A stretch of DNA of 56,336 nt from Flavipsychrobacter sp. (GCA_016786665.1 JAEUVZ010000012.1:1-56336), one strand, 5' to 3'. Counted from the stretch's first letter, positions 24,835 through 33,674 are shown. Made by a program: numbers and translations. Notes: a model not told the origin generated them from the letters alone.

Positions 24835-26397
24835 ATGAAACCTGTACGTGTATCCCGCAAAGCAATAATTATCATTGCGCTCCTTTCGTTGTTCGCCGCC
24901 TGCAAAGTGACTAACAAGCCTTCCGGTGAGCTGCTTAGCCCTGGGAAGCTGCCCCTGGATGAATACACCATAGACATTACCCGGGATACGGTGTTGAAAA
25001 CCCGCAGAGGCGCTATCATTAATATACCAGCCGGCAGTATAGAAGCGCGGGGCAAAACTATTACCCTGCAACTAAGGGAGGCCTTTACTATAGCAGATAT
25101 TATTGCCGGTGGGCTCACTACTACCAGCAACGGCCAACCGCTGAGCAGTGGCGGAATGATATACATTAATGCCGGAGAAGAAGACGGAGCCAAAATTGTG
25201 AAACCAGTTGGCGTTTCCATACCTGCAAATTACCTGCAAGAGGGGATGGAGCTATATAAGGGCGAAGAAACAGAAGACGGCACCATCAACTGGACCGCTC
25301 CCGAACCCATAAAGAAAGACACGATGACAGAACGGCTGGCCAGGGGCAAGAGCATCTTTGAGACCAATTGCGCCTCGTGTCACCACCCTACAAAGAAATC
25401 GACCGGGCCGGCGCTGGCGGGTGTGCCCAAACACCGTACAAAAGAATTTCTTAATGCCTTTATCCGCAACTCTACCGGACTAATAGCCTCCGGAGACCCG
25501 CTGGCGAACTGCCTGTATGACCAATATAACAGAACGGTGATGACCGCATTCCCCTATATGACAGATGAAGAACTGAATATGCTCTATGAATACCTGAACA
25601 ATGAAGGCGACAAATTGGGTGCTGCGCCACTGGCCGATATACAGGAAAGCATGGATAGCTGCAAGCGCTATTTCGAAATACTGCATGAACTGGAATACCG
25701 CAGGCAGAAAATGATACAGGACAACGGCCAACCCCGCACGCAGGTAAACTACACCGATGCCACCGACTCTGATTTTGTGGTGAACATACCTATGCCTGAC
25801 CCGGAAGAGGATAAAGTAATCGTCCAATACAACGAGGCCGTCTACTACAATGTTGACATCAACGCATTTGGCTGGTATAACATAGACATGCTACTGGAGA
25901 AAATGGAAGGGAGCACCCCCTCGGTGCTTACTGCACGGGTAAGCCCCGATTTATCCCCTGATGTTTACCTGGTTGTTCCATCGCATAAGATATTTCAGGC
26001 CGGAGGGGCAACCAAAGATGGGGATGGGAACTTCGGCTTTTACAAGAATGACGGCACTATCCCACTCCCACAAGACGTTTGGGCGTACATAGTAGCTATC
26101 AGTGAGCAGAACGGAAACCTTTTGCTGGGTGTACAGCCGTTCAAAATAACCAGCAGACAGGCGATAAGCGTACAGATGAAGACTGTAAGCAAAGAGCAAT
26201 TTGAGGAGCGGCTCAGCACACTGGGATTTGATGGTGTGAGCGCCATAGTATCCAAAACTAAAAATGCAGACAGCATCCTGGTCATAGACAAAGAACTGAA
26301 AAACCTGGAGCTGCTCCGGCCTAAAAACTGTAACTGCGACTGTATGACGGAACGCCGGCAGAACAATGAAGCCGATACGACATTGTATGTACAATAG
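24835..26397 (+). CDS. Monohaem cytochrome c lipoprotein with N-terminal beta domain
   Basis: A 520-residue lipoprotein (lipobox FAAC, Cys23). Residues 40-125 form a beta domain resembling ZU5-like surface domains of Bacteroidota: RRGAIINIPAGSIEARGKT and TTSNGQPLSSGGMIYINAG. A cytochrome c domain follows with CASCH (Cys179, Cys182, His183) and likely distal Met ligands in VMTAFPYMTDEE. The C-terminal half (about 300-520) is not recognised and ends in a cysteine cluster, NCNCDC. It probably passes electrons in the envelope with the TsdA-like protein encoded 59 bases upstream; the pairing is inferred from gene order. The next plus-strand gene begins 63 bases downstream. Confidence 0.75.
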   Translation: MKPVRVSRKAIIIIALLSLFAACKVTNKPSGELLSPGKLPLDEYTIDITRDTVLKTRRGAIINIPAGSIEARGKTITLQLREAFTIADIIAGGLTTTSNGQPLSSGGMIYINAGEEDGAKIVKPVGVSIPANYLQEGMELYKGEETEDGTINWTAPEPIKKDTMTERLARGKSIFETNCASCHHPTKKSTGPALAGVPKHRTKEFLNAFIRNSTGLIASGDPLANCLYDQYNRTVMTAFPYMTDEELNMLYEYLNNEGDKLGAAPLADIQESMDSCKRYFEILHELEYRRQKMIQDNGQPRTQVNYTDATDSDFVVNIPMPDPEEDKVIVQYNEAVYYNVDINAFGWYNIDMLLEKMEGSTPSVLTARVSPDLSPDVYLVVPSHKIFQAGGATKDGDGNFGFYKNDGTIPLPQDVWAYIVAISEQNGNLLLGVQPFKITSRQAISVQMKTVSKEQFEERLSTLGFDGVSAIVSKTKNADSILVIDKELKNLELLRPKNCNCDCMTERRQNNEADTTLYVQ

Positions 26398-26460
26398 CAC
26401 ATTTATAACATACCCTTCACATAGAAGTCTGGAATAATAATTGTAGCTTTCTAGGTACGT

Positions 26461-28701
26461 ATGACCAGGGAGGCAATAAGGCATAGGGCAAGCAATATTT
26501 ACCACTTTCTGCCGGTGCAGCTGGTGATACTGCATTTCCGGCGCTACCAGTTACTGCTGGTCTTCTGGCTGATACTGGTGCTTACCATTACCGGGCACTT
26601 CGCTGCCAACTTCGGGGCCGACACCCTCTTCCTGGCACCGGAGTACCTGGGGGAAATCAGCTTTATGAGCATGCTGCTGCTGGGCGGCGGGGTGGGCCTG
26701 TTCATCATGGCCTGGCATATTACCACCTTTATCATACACGCCCACCGCATCCCTTATATGGGCGCCGCCAAGCAGACGTTCCTGATATACTGCATCAACA
26801 ATTCCGTCATCCCTTTCCTGTTCCTGGTGTTTTATTCGGTAGTCAGCATCCACTTCCAGGTATATAAAGAGCACAGCCGCATCGGCCAGGTACTGTTGCT
26901 GCAGCTAGGCTTTTACCTGGGCTTCGCGCTGATACTATTATTTTCTTTCGCCTATTTCTTCCGTGTTGGCCGCGATCTGCTGAAAGTCGTCCTTTCGCGG
27001 ATTACCGACCCTTCCCGTATCCGCCACATCATACCGTATGATGCCCTTGACTACGAGATAGACATCATCCGCGCCGACACCTACATTTCAGAGGGCCTGA
27101 GATACAGCCACTGCCACGAGCTAGAGCCTTATCACCCCCGCCTGCTTAACACTATTCTGCGCAAGCACCACCGCAACGCAATAACCGCTACTATCTTCTC
27201 ATTCCTGCTACTACTGCTGCTCGGCATCTTTATGGAGCAACCCCTGCTGCGTATACCTGCCGGCAGCAGTTTCCTGATACTGTTCGGGCTTATGATGGGT
27301 ATCGTAGGGGCGGTAAAACATTTCCTGCGCAGCTGGGAGGTCCTGGGCTGGGTGCTGATTGGCATCATCTGCTCGTGGCTGGTATCTAACCGCATCATAG
27401 ACCTGCGGAGTATAGCCTATGGAATGGACTACCAGACCACAAATGCCGCGGAACCTGAATATAATTACCAGTCGCTGCGGACACTATTCAATGCCGAACG
27501 ATACGAAGCCGACAAGCGGTCGGAAAAACAGCACCTGGAAAACTGGAAGGGCAAATTTGACAGTACCGGGGCGCGGCCACCGCTGGTAGTACTGATGGTA
27601 AGCGGCGGCGGCTCCCGCTCCGCTTACTGGACCTTTCACAGCCTCCAAACGCTGGACAGCGCTACGCAAGGCCGGCTGTTCCGGCACACCGTACTGATAA
27701 CGGGCGCCTCCGGCGGCATGCTGGGGGCCGCCTATTGGCGAAGCGTGCACGATGCCTGGCAAGACAGTATAGTAAAGAACCCTTATGACCCAGCCTACCT
27801 GGAGAATACCGGGAAAGATCTGCTGAACGCGATTATTTTTTCCTTTGCGAGTGTAGATATGATCAGCCCGTTCAATAAAATCTCCATAGCCGGATACTCT
27901 TACACCAAAGACCGGGGGTATGCCATGGAGCAGGAACTGATACGGAACACGGAAGGACTGCTGGATAAAAAAATAGGCGACTTCAAAACCAGGGAATTCA
28001 GCGGGGCCGTACCACAGCTGATAGTGAATGGCACCATAATAAACGACGGACGCAAACTGATGATGGGCGCACAACCCATCAGCTACCTGACGCGGCCGGC
28101 ATATAGCCTGGGCGATAGCGCCCCGCCAATAGATGCGGTAGACTATGCTACCCTTTTCGCCAGGCAAAACCCGTATAACCTTCGCCTCACATCCGCGTTA
28201 AGGATGAACGCTACGTTCCCCTTCATTCTGCCGGTAGTGAAGCTACCATCGCAGCCACGAATGAATGTGATGGACGCGGGCATGCGAGACAATTTTGGTA
28301 CCGAGCTCACCGCCCGCTACCTGTATGTATTCCGGGAATGGATAACGAAAAACGCCGGGGACATCATCTTCCTGGAAATACGGGACACGAGGGAAAACGC
28401 CAGCCGCCAACCAAGCGAACCAACTTCACTCGCCAAAATGATGGGAGACCCGGTATTTGTGATACAACAGAAGTGGCAGACATTCCAGTCGTACAACCAC
28501 GGGCACATCAAAGACCTGCTTCGGGAAACTTTTGGCGAGCAGATACACTTTATAAGCATGGAGTATCACCCCGAGCTGGATGATGAAGGCGCAGCGCTGA
28601 ATTTCCACCTCACCAATAAAGAGCGTAAAGATATCCGCCAGTCGATAAACAAGCCGCACAACCGCGCATCTGCCGATTCGCTCACCAAATTATTGCGGTG
28701 A
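26461..28701 (+). CDS. Membrane-anchored patatin-like phospholipase
   Basis: A 746-residue protein in two parts. Residues 1-340 are hydrophobic, with about seven transmembrane segments (for example LLLVFWLILVLTITGHF, FLLLLLLGIFM, VLGWVLIGIICSWLV). Residues 375-720 form a patatin domain: oxyanion loop SGGGSRSA (381-388), nucleophile elbow GASGG with Ser417 and the catalytic dyad DAG with Asp605. The protein should hydrolyse acyl esters at the inner membrane. Its substrate is unknown. It is in line with the two cytochrome genes but has a separate near-consensus -7 box (TAGCTTTC). Its stop codon directly abuts the stop of convergent hutH. Confidence 0.85.
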   Translation: MTREAIRHRASNIYHFLPVQLVILHFRRYQLLLVFWLILVLTITGHFAANFGADTLFLAPEYLGEISFMSMLLLGGGVGLFIMAWHITTFIIHAHRIPYMGAAKQTFLIYCINNSVIPFLFLVFYSVVSIHFQVYKEHSRIGQVLLLQLGFYLGFALILLFSFAYFFRVGRDLLKVVLSRITDPSRIRHIIPYDALDYEIDIIRADTYISEGLRYSHCHELEPYHPRLLNTILRKHHRNAITATIFSFLLLLLLGIFMEQPLLRIPAGSSFLILFGLMMGIVGAVKHFLRSWEVLGWVLIGIICSWLVSNRIIDLRSIAYGMDYQTTNAAEPEYNYQSLRTLFNAERYEADKRSEKQHLENWKGKFDSTGARPPLVVLMVSGGGSRSAYWTFHSLQTLDSATQGRLFRHTVLITGASGGMLGAAYWRSVHDAWQDSIVKNPYDPAYLENTGKDLLNAIIFSFASVDMISPFNKISIAGYSYTKDRGYAMEQELIRNTEGLLDKKIGDFKTREFSGAVPQLIVNGTIINDGRKLMMGAQPISYLTRPAYSLGDSAPPIDAVDYATLFARQNPYNLRLTSALRMNATFPFILPVVKLPSQPRMNVMDAGMRDNFGTELTARYLYVFREWITKNAGDIIFLEIRDTRENASRQPSEPTSLAKMMGDPVFVIQQKWQTFQSYNHGHIKDLLRETFGEQIHFISMEYHPELDDEGAALNFHLTNKERKDIRQSINKPHNRASADSLTKLLR

Positions 28702-30174
28702 TTATCTAACCCCGGGAGGGTAGGCACCAAGTAATTGCTCAGCAGCCACCAGGTCGTTGTGCAATATGCGGTCCTTATCCATAAACGAAACTTTGCCGCG
28801 CAGCAAAGCATAGACTTCCTCCAGCCGCGGAGAAGACTGACCCGGCCTGCGGAACTCCAGCGCCTGAGCGGCGGCCAGCAGCTCTATCGCCAATACCCGC
28901 TGCACATTCTGTATTACTTTGCGGAGCTTGGTGGCGGCATTAGCGCCCATACTTACATGGTCTTCCTGTCCGTTGCTGCTCACGATGCTATCTACGGAGG
29001 CGGGTGTGCACAACTGCTTATTCTGGCTTACTATAGCGGCAGCCGTATATTGGGCAATCATAAAGCCGCTGTTGAGTCCCGCATCGGGAGCCAGGAAAGG
29101 AGGCAGCTCGCGCTGGCCACTTACCAGCAGGTACGTGCGCCGCTCCGATATATTGGCCAACTCGGCCATGGCAATTGCCAGGAAGTCGAGGTGTAACGCC
29201 AATGGCTGCCCGTGGAAATTGCCACCACTCATTATGGCATCTTCGTCGTGAAATACAATAGGATTATCCGTAACAGAGTTTATCTCTGTTTCTACTACCC
29301 GGGCCACCATGTCTACTACATCCTTTGTAGCGCCGTGTACCTGCGGCACGCAGCGGAACGAATAAGGATCCTGCACCTGTGTTTTAGGTAGCTTTTGTAT
29401 GCCACTGCCTTCCAGCAGTTCCCGCATGCGCGCTGCGGTATCTACCTGCCCTTTGTGCGGGCGCACCCGGTGAATGGGATGTTTGTATGGCTCATCCTTG
29501 GCCATGAAGGCGTCCGCGCTTAGCGCCGCAATCACATCTGCCCATACCTGCAGCCTCCGGGCTTCCATCAGCGACCACGTAGCATAACTGCTCATGAACT
29601 GGGTGCCATTCAGTAGTGCCAGGCCCTCTTTGGCGGCCAGCGGCAACGGTTGCAAGCCAGCATCAGCCAGGGCGGACATCGCTTGTGTTTTCTCCCCCTT
29701 GTACCACACCTCCCCCTTACCAAACAGCGGGAGGCTCAGGTGGGCCAGCGGTGCCAGGTCGCCCGAGGCACCGAGAGAGCCCAATTCGTACACCACGGGG
29801 GTGATGCCTGCATTGTAGAAATCGGCCAGGCGCTGTACAATGCCCGGCCTCACACCACTGTAACCCTGGCTCAGGCCATGTATCTTTAGCAACAGCATCA
29901 GTCGCACTATTTCCTGGGGCACCTCATCCCCCATGCCACAAGCATGTGAGCAGACAAGATTTTCCTGGAGCTGCGCCAATTCATCTGCCTCAATCTTTAC
30001 ATTGCACAGGGAGCCAAAGCCGGTATTAATACCATAGTAGGTATTGCCCCCTTCCAGTATTTTATCAAGATATGCGCGATTGGTTTCGATGCGGCCATGC
30101 GCTTCTTTACTTATTTCTATTTGGGTATTCCAGTCTTTAAGAAGATCAATGGATAAATGCTCTGGTAACTGCAT
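28702..30174 (-). CDS. hutH: Histidine ammonia-lyase
   Basis: A 490-residue enzyme that deaminates L-histidine to urocanate, the first step of histidine breakdown. The MIO cofactor forms from Ala136-Ser137-Gly138 in ELGSLGASGDLAPLAHLSL. Other signatures are YYGINTGFGSL near 47-56 and DNPIVFHDED. I chose the ATG at 30174 (MQLPEHLSID); a TTG two codons upstream coincides with a perfect -7 box, so transcription would begin at or beside the ATG, giving a leaderless message. No hutU, hutI or hutG is in the window. The 3' end abuts the patatin gene with no gap and no terminator. Confidence 0.93.
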   Translation of the reverse strand: MQLPEHLSIDLLKDWNTQIEISKEAHGRIETNRAYLDKILEGGNTYYGINTGFGSLCNVKIEADELAQLQENLVCSHACGMGDEVPQEIVRLMLLLKIHGLSQGYSGVRPGIVQRLADFYNAGITPVVYELGSLGASGDLAPLAHLSLPLFGKGEVWYKGEKTQAMSALADAGLQPLPLAAKEGLALLNGTQFMSSYATWSLMEARRLQVWADVIAALSADAFMAKDEPYKHPIHRVRPHKGQVDTAARMRELLEGSGIQKLPKTQVQDPYSFRCVPQVHGATKDVVDMVARVVETEINSVTDNPIVFHDEDAIMSGGNFHGQPLALHLDFLAIAMAELANISERRTYLLVSGQRELPPFLAPDAGLNSGFMIAQYTAAAIVSQNKQLCTPASVDSIVSSNGQEDHVSMGANAATKLRKVIQNVQRVLAIELLAAAQALEFRRPGQSSPRLEEVYALLRGKVSFMDKDRILHNDLVAAEQLLGAYPPGVR

Positions 30175-30177
30175 GCG

Positions 30178-30185
30178 CAAATGTA
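30178..30185 (-). promoter_or_regulatory. Promoter -7 box for hutH (possible leaderless start)
   Basis: TACATTTG on the minus strand, an exact TAnnTTTG match. Its last base is only 4 bases from the hutH ATG. Confidence 0.55.
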
Positions 30186-30193
30186 GTAAGGAT

Positions 30194-30486
30194 TTACAAT
30201 TTGCGGTATTTCTTCTTGGGCCGGCGGGATGTGTGGAAGATGGAATAGACCCTTACTTCGTCCTGGAAAACCTCAAACATTACTATGTAAGGGAATTTTG
30301 GAATCACTATGCCGCGTATATCATTATTCCTTTTGCATAAAGTAACGGGGTGTTAGCTAACTTAGTAAATGCCACTTGAAGCTCTGATAAAAATTTATCA
30401 CCAACACCACCTTGTTGTTCTTCATACCAGCCATACGCATCGTTAGCCATTTCCTCAGCCGCATCGCTTATTACAACAGTATACAT
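30194..30486 (-). pseudogene. RelE/ParE-family toxin, frameshifted
   Basis: The frame from ATG at 30486 (MYTVVISDAAEEMANDAYGW, then GDKFLSELQVAF, NTPLLYAK) stops early at 30307 after 59 codons. The missing half continues in another frame: NNDIRGIVIPKFPYIVMFEV, then VRVYSIFHTSRRPKKKYRKL, stopping at 30194. Joined, they give a typical 97-residue ParE/RelE toxin. Restoring one A in the AAAA run at 30331-30334 gives YAKRNNDIRG and repairs the frame, so a one-base deletion in a homopolymer is the simplest explanation. The start overlaps the antitoxin stop (TGATG), the coupling expected of a toxin-antitoxin pair. A sequencing error or slippage cannot be excluded. Confidence 0.8.
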
Positions 30487-30725
30487 CAGGAAGCTTTTTT
30501 ACCTCTGATCCTCGCTTTTACGTCTTCCCAACTATGTGATCCACCAGTGCCATTCAGATATTTTTCTCTTTCCGCTTCCAGTATCTTAATATGCTCATCA
30601 GTAAGCACAAAATCTCTATCTGCATCTATCTCTTCCTCCAGCAGCGTATATAGTGCCTTAATCTTTTTGTTATCCGCCTTTGTAAGATAGAGGATCAGCT
30701 TTTCCCGTAATTCAGATGTGCTCAT
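30486..30725 (-). CDS. Putative antitoxin of a RelE/ParE-type module
   Basis: A 79-residue acidic/basic helical protein: helices in SELREKLILYLTKADNKKIK and ALYTLLEEEID, then LTDEHIKILEAEREKYLNG and the tail HSWEDVKARIRGKK. The S-W-E-D/E-V-K-x-R-I ending is typical of addiction-module proteins paired with RelE/ParE toxins; it wraps the toxin. The stop overlaps the toxin ATG by one base. A near-consensus -7 box (TAACTTTA) lies just upstream. The antitoxin is intact while the toxin is frameshifted, an arrangement the cell can tolerate. Confidence 0.7.
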   Translation of the reverse strand: MSTSELREKLILYLTKADNKKIKALYTLLEEEIDADRDFVLTDEHIKILEAEREKYLNGTGGSHSWEDVKARIRGKKAS

Positions 30726-30757
30726 TTCTGCCGTTTTAATAAAGTTACGAAAAGCTG

Positions 30758-31255
30758 TTATTTCATGACGATACTGACCAGGTCTTCTTCTATCGATTTT
30801 TGCACTACTTCAACTATTCTTCCCACTTCTTTATCCTCTTTATATACTATAATAGTGGGCACTCGTTCTATTCCGTAGGTAGCTTTTTCCCCGGCCAATG
30901 CATCTTTGGTGCGGTCTACGCCGTACACCGTCACGTTGTGGAAGTTCGCTTCGCTCAGCACCGTGTGCAGCCTCGGAACGAGGTTTTGCGAGTCTTCGCA
31001 CCAGGTGCCCATCACCACTATAATCCTTGTGCCGGACAGGTCATTTTTTAACACCTCCATCGCATCCGCGCCCGGCTCATAAGCGCTGTTGCGCTGAAAC
31101 CAGGTAAACGACGGCTCTGCAGCCAGATCGGCAAAAGTTATTGGCCCCTTAAAGACCACTGAACCGTTCTCGGTATCTTTTGAAATTTGAAAATTGCCTT
31201 GCGCAAAAATTCCTGTACTCATACCTATAGCTATCAACAACAAGAAATATCTCAT
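30758..31255 (-). CDS. Exported thioredoxin-like protein with single active-site cysteine
   Basis: A 165-residue protein with signal peptide MRYFLLLIAIGMSTGIFAQ and a thioredoxin fold. The active site reads GTWCEDSQ: the second cysteine of CxxC is replaced by Ser, so it cannot form the usual disulfide and may act as a monothiol, trapping or isomerising partner. The conserved cis-proline appears in RVPTIIVYK. Its start overlaps the MerR stop in ATGA (4 bases), which implies translational coupling. Partner proteins cannot be deduced; several exported cytochromes and lipoproteins are encoded nearby. Confidence 0.85.
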   Translation of the reverse strand: MRYFLLLIAIGMSTGIFAQGNFQISKDTENGSVVFKGPITFADLAAEPSFTWFQRNSAYEPGADAMEVLKNDLSGTRIIVVMGTWCEDSQNLVPRLHTVLSEANFHNVTVYGVDRTKDALAGEKATYGIERVPTIIVYKEDKEVGRIVEVVQKSIEEDLVSIVMK

Positions 31256-31890
31256 CCCTTCAGTTCTTTCTTTATTTGCGTCAGTTTATCGCGCAGTTGC
31301 AGCAACGATTCCTTCAGGCTCACGCTTTCAATAGTTGTCTTCCTCTTTTCTTTCAGCTTTGTTTTGGCACCTGCAATGGTGTAGCCGCGCTCTTTCACCA
31401 GGTGATAGATCGCCTTTAGTTCCTTTATCTGCTCTGGCGTGTAGAGGCGGTCGCCTTTCCGGGTTGTGCGCACTTTTAGCTTAAACTCATTGGTCCAGAA
31501 ACGGATATGGGAAGTATTTACCTTAAAAAGCCGGGCCACCTCTCCAATAGCATAGTACTGCTTCTGGCCATCAAACTCCTTTAGCAGTTCATCGGCTGAA
31601 GGGAGTGCTGCTTTAGGCTTACGGCTTCGGGCAGGTGCTTGTGCCTTCACGGGCTTTTCCACCAACCCCTCATCACTTGCCGGCTGGTCATCCCTCACTT
31701 CCGCAAACGACTGCTCTTCCGGGCCATGCGTCACCACATGGGCCACCGCAACCGGCTCCTCGAGGCTATCGGGTTCCTCCGTCTTCTTCCTCGCCTCTTT
31801 CTCCTTCTTGGGTGCACGGGGTTTCGGCTCGGGTTTTACCGGTTCGGGAACAATCTCTTCCCCAAATAATGTTAATATGACTTGAGCCAT
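31252..31890 (-). CDS. MerR-family transcriptional regulator with long N-terminal extension
   Basis: A 212-residue regulator. ATG at 31890 gives MAQVILTLFGEE; a TTG three codons earlier is less likely. The first 100 residues are low-complexity and rich in Pro, Lys and Glu (PEPVKPEPKPRAPKKEKE), then comes a MerR winged-helix domain (YYAIGEVARLFKVNTSHIRFW, then TRKGDRLYTPEQIKELKAI) and a C-terminal coiled coil (SLKESLLQLRDKLTQIKKEL). No metal-binding cysteines follow, so this is not a metal sensor of the classical type. This layout, with LFGEE near the start, is common in Bacteroidota. It is coupled to the thioredoxin-like gene. Confidence 0.85.
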   Translation of the reverse strand: MAQVILTLFGEEIVPEPVKPEPKPRAPKKEKEARKKTEEPDSLEEPVAVAHVVTHGPEEQSFAEVRDDQPASDEGLVEKPVKAQAPARSRKPKAALPSADELLKEFDGQKQYYAIGEVARLFKVNTSHIRFWTNEFKLKVRTTRKGDRLYTPEQIKELKAIYHLVKERGYTIAGAKTKLKEKRKTTIESVSLKESLLQLRDKLTQIKKELKG

Positions 31891-32017
31891 CTGATACAAA
31901 ATAACGAAAAAGCATTGATAACTAGCTTTATGTGTCCGCTACTTGATGTAAACGCATGAAAATCAAACATCATCCGCTAAATTGGCACAGATTATGCCGC
32001 ATAAATCAAAAATCAAT

Positions 32018-32437
32018 ATGACCAGACCCTTACCTGCACTGGTGTTGCTGGCAGCAGCCTGCTTCACCTACGCCTCTTGCGGATGCCATAAAGTAAAATG
32101 CAGCACCCCTGGCATCAGCCTACGATTTGAAGGCTTTAACCCGGAGGAAGTGGATACGCTCTATGACATCCGCAACGGCGACACCGTACTGGAACTGACC
32201 AACCTCAGCGACGATGCATATGTGTATCACGTTTCCGCTCAAAGCGACCGGTACGAAGGAGCGATAACGCTATGGGTGCCGGGAGCGGATAAAACGCTCA
32301 CGCTCGGGGAATTTACTTACAAGAAAGAAAATTGCAACAAATGCTACCCCGTGGGCTACGACAAATATGACCGGTATAGCGGCTGCACCATGAACGGCAC
32401 ACGATATAGCAGCGACCCTATCCCCGTATATAAATAA
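32018..32437 (+). CDS. Cysteine-containing lipoprotein, function unknown
   Basis: A 139-residue exported protein. I chose ATG at 32018 (MTRPLPALVLLAAACFTYASC), which gives a regular signal with lipobox YASC; an upstream TTG frame start adds 12 residues without a signal. The mature part has several cysteines (CGCHKVKC, NCNKC, GC), and a beta-rich core such as VDTLYDIRNGDTVLELTN and EGAITLWVPGADKTL. No domain is recognised. It precedes mqnC by 57 bases, and no shared role is evident. Confidence 0.65.
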   Translation: MTRPLPALVLLAAACFTYASCGCHKVKCSTPGISLRFEGFNPEEVDTLYDIRNGDTVLELTNLSDDAYVYHVSAQSDRYEGAITLWVPGADKTLTLGEFTYKKENCNKCYPVGYDKYDRYSGCTMNGTRYSSDPIPVYK

Positions 32438-32494
32438 GGAATAGGGTTCTGAACACCGATTTCCCTAATTTTACGGCCTAATTACTTCCATTTC

Positions 32495-33619
32495 ATGCAA
32501 TTATCCGGGCTGTACGATCGCGCGCTGCAATTTGAGTTTTTGAGTATTGAAGAAGGTATGTACCTGTTTGAAAAGGCTCCCCTCGCCGAACTGATGTATG
32601 TAGCCAACGAACTGCGTAAGAAGCAGGTGCCACATGGCAAGGTGACCTGGATAATAGACCGCAACATGAACACCACCAATGTGTGTGTGGCCAACTGTAA
32701 ATTCTGCAACTTTTACCGCATACCGGGACATGCCGAAGCGTATGTGACCGACCTGGAAACTTACCGCGAAAAAATAGAAGAAACCTTCCGCTATGGCGGA
32801 GAGCAACTGCTGCTGCAAGGCGGTCATAATCCCGAGTTGGGGCTAGACTACTACACCCACCTGTTCCGGGAGCTGAAAAAGATGTTCCCCAATCTGAAAC
32901 TCCATACGCTGGGGCCACCCGAAGTAGCTCACATATGCAAAGTATCGGGGGTAACACACCGCGAGGCACTGATAGCGCTGAAAGAAGCCGGTATGGACAG
33001 CATGCCGGGCCCCGGAGCCGAGATACTGAACGACCGGGTGCGCCGCCTGATATCGAAAGGGAAGTGCGGGGCGCAAGAGTGGCTGGATATTATGCACGAA
33101 GCGCACAAGATAAACCTCACCACCTCGGCCACCATGATGTTTGGCCACGTGGAAACCCTGGAAGAACGCTTTGAACACCTGGTGAAGCTGCGGGAAGTGC
33201 AAGCCAAAAAACCAGAAGAGGCCAAAGGCTTCGTGGCATTTATCCCCTGGACCTTCCAGGATGTGGACACACTGCTGCAACGCATAAGGGGCACTAAAAA
33301 CATGACCACTGCCGAAGAATATATACGTATGATAGCCATGAGCCGGATCATGTTGCCGAATGTAAAAAACATACAGGCATCGTGGCTTACCGTGGGCAAA
33401 CAGGTGGCGCAAATGTGCCTGCACGCCGGTGCCAACGACTTCGGGTCTATAATGATAGAAGAGAATGTGGTAAGCGCTGCCGGGGCTCCACACCGCTTTA
33501 CCGCCAGCGGCATACAGGAAGCCATCCGCGAAGCGGGCTTCGAACCCCAACTTCGCAACCAGCAATACGAATTCCGAAAGATACCTGAGGTGATGGAAGA
33601 GCAGGTGATAACTTATTGA
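32495..33619 (+). CDS. mqnC: Cyclic dehypoxanthinyl futalosine synthase (radical SAM)
   Basis: A 374-residue radical SAM enzyme of the futalosine route to menaquinone; it turns dehypoxanthine futalosine into the cyclic form. The iron-sulfur motif is CVANCKFC (Cys64, Cys68, Cys71), set in TNVCVANCKFCNFYR, typical of MqnC. Further signs are LLQGGHNPELGLDYYTHLF and HREALIALKEAGMDSMPGPG. The C-terminal half has GFVAFIPWTFQ, seen in the MqnC/MqnE group. MqnE is the closest alternative, but the CxxxCxFCxFYR context favours MqnC. No other mqn gene is in the window, so the pathway is scattered. Confidence 0.9.
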   Translation: MQLSGLYDRALQFEFLSIEEGMYLFEKAPLAELMYVANELRKKQVPHGKVTWIIDRNMNTTNVCVANCKFCNFYRIPGHAEAYVTDLETYREKIEETFRYGGEQLLLQGGHNPELGLDYYTHLFRELKKMFPNLKLHTLGPPEVAHICKVSGVTHREALIALKEAGMDSMPGPGAEILNDRVRRLISKGKCGAQEWLDIMHEAHKINLTTSATMMFGHVETLEERFEHLVKLREVQAKKPEEAKGFVAFIPWTFQDVDTLLQRIRGTKNMTTAEEYIRMIAMSRIMLPNVKNIQASWLTVGKQVAQMCLHAGANDFGSIMIEENVVSAAGAPHRFTASGIQEAIREAGFEPQLRNQQYEFRKIPEVMEEQVITY

Positions 33620-33674
33620 AAAATTGAACGTTTTGTTAGTTTTCTTTATATTAGCAGTACCTAAATGCTGAATA

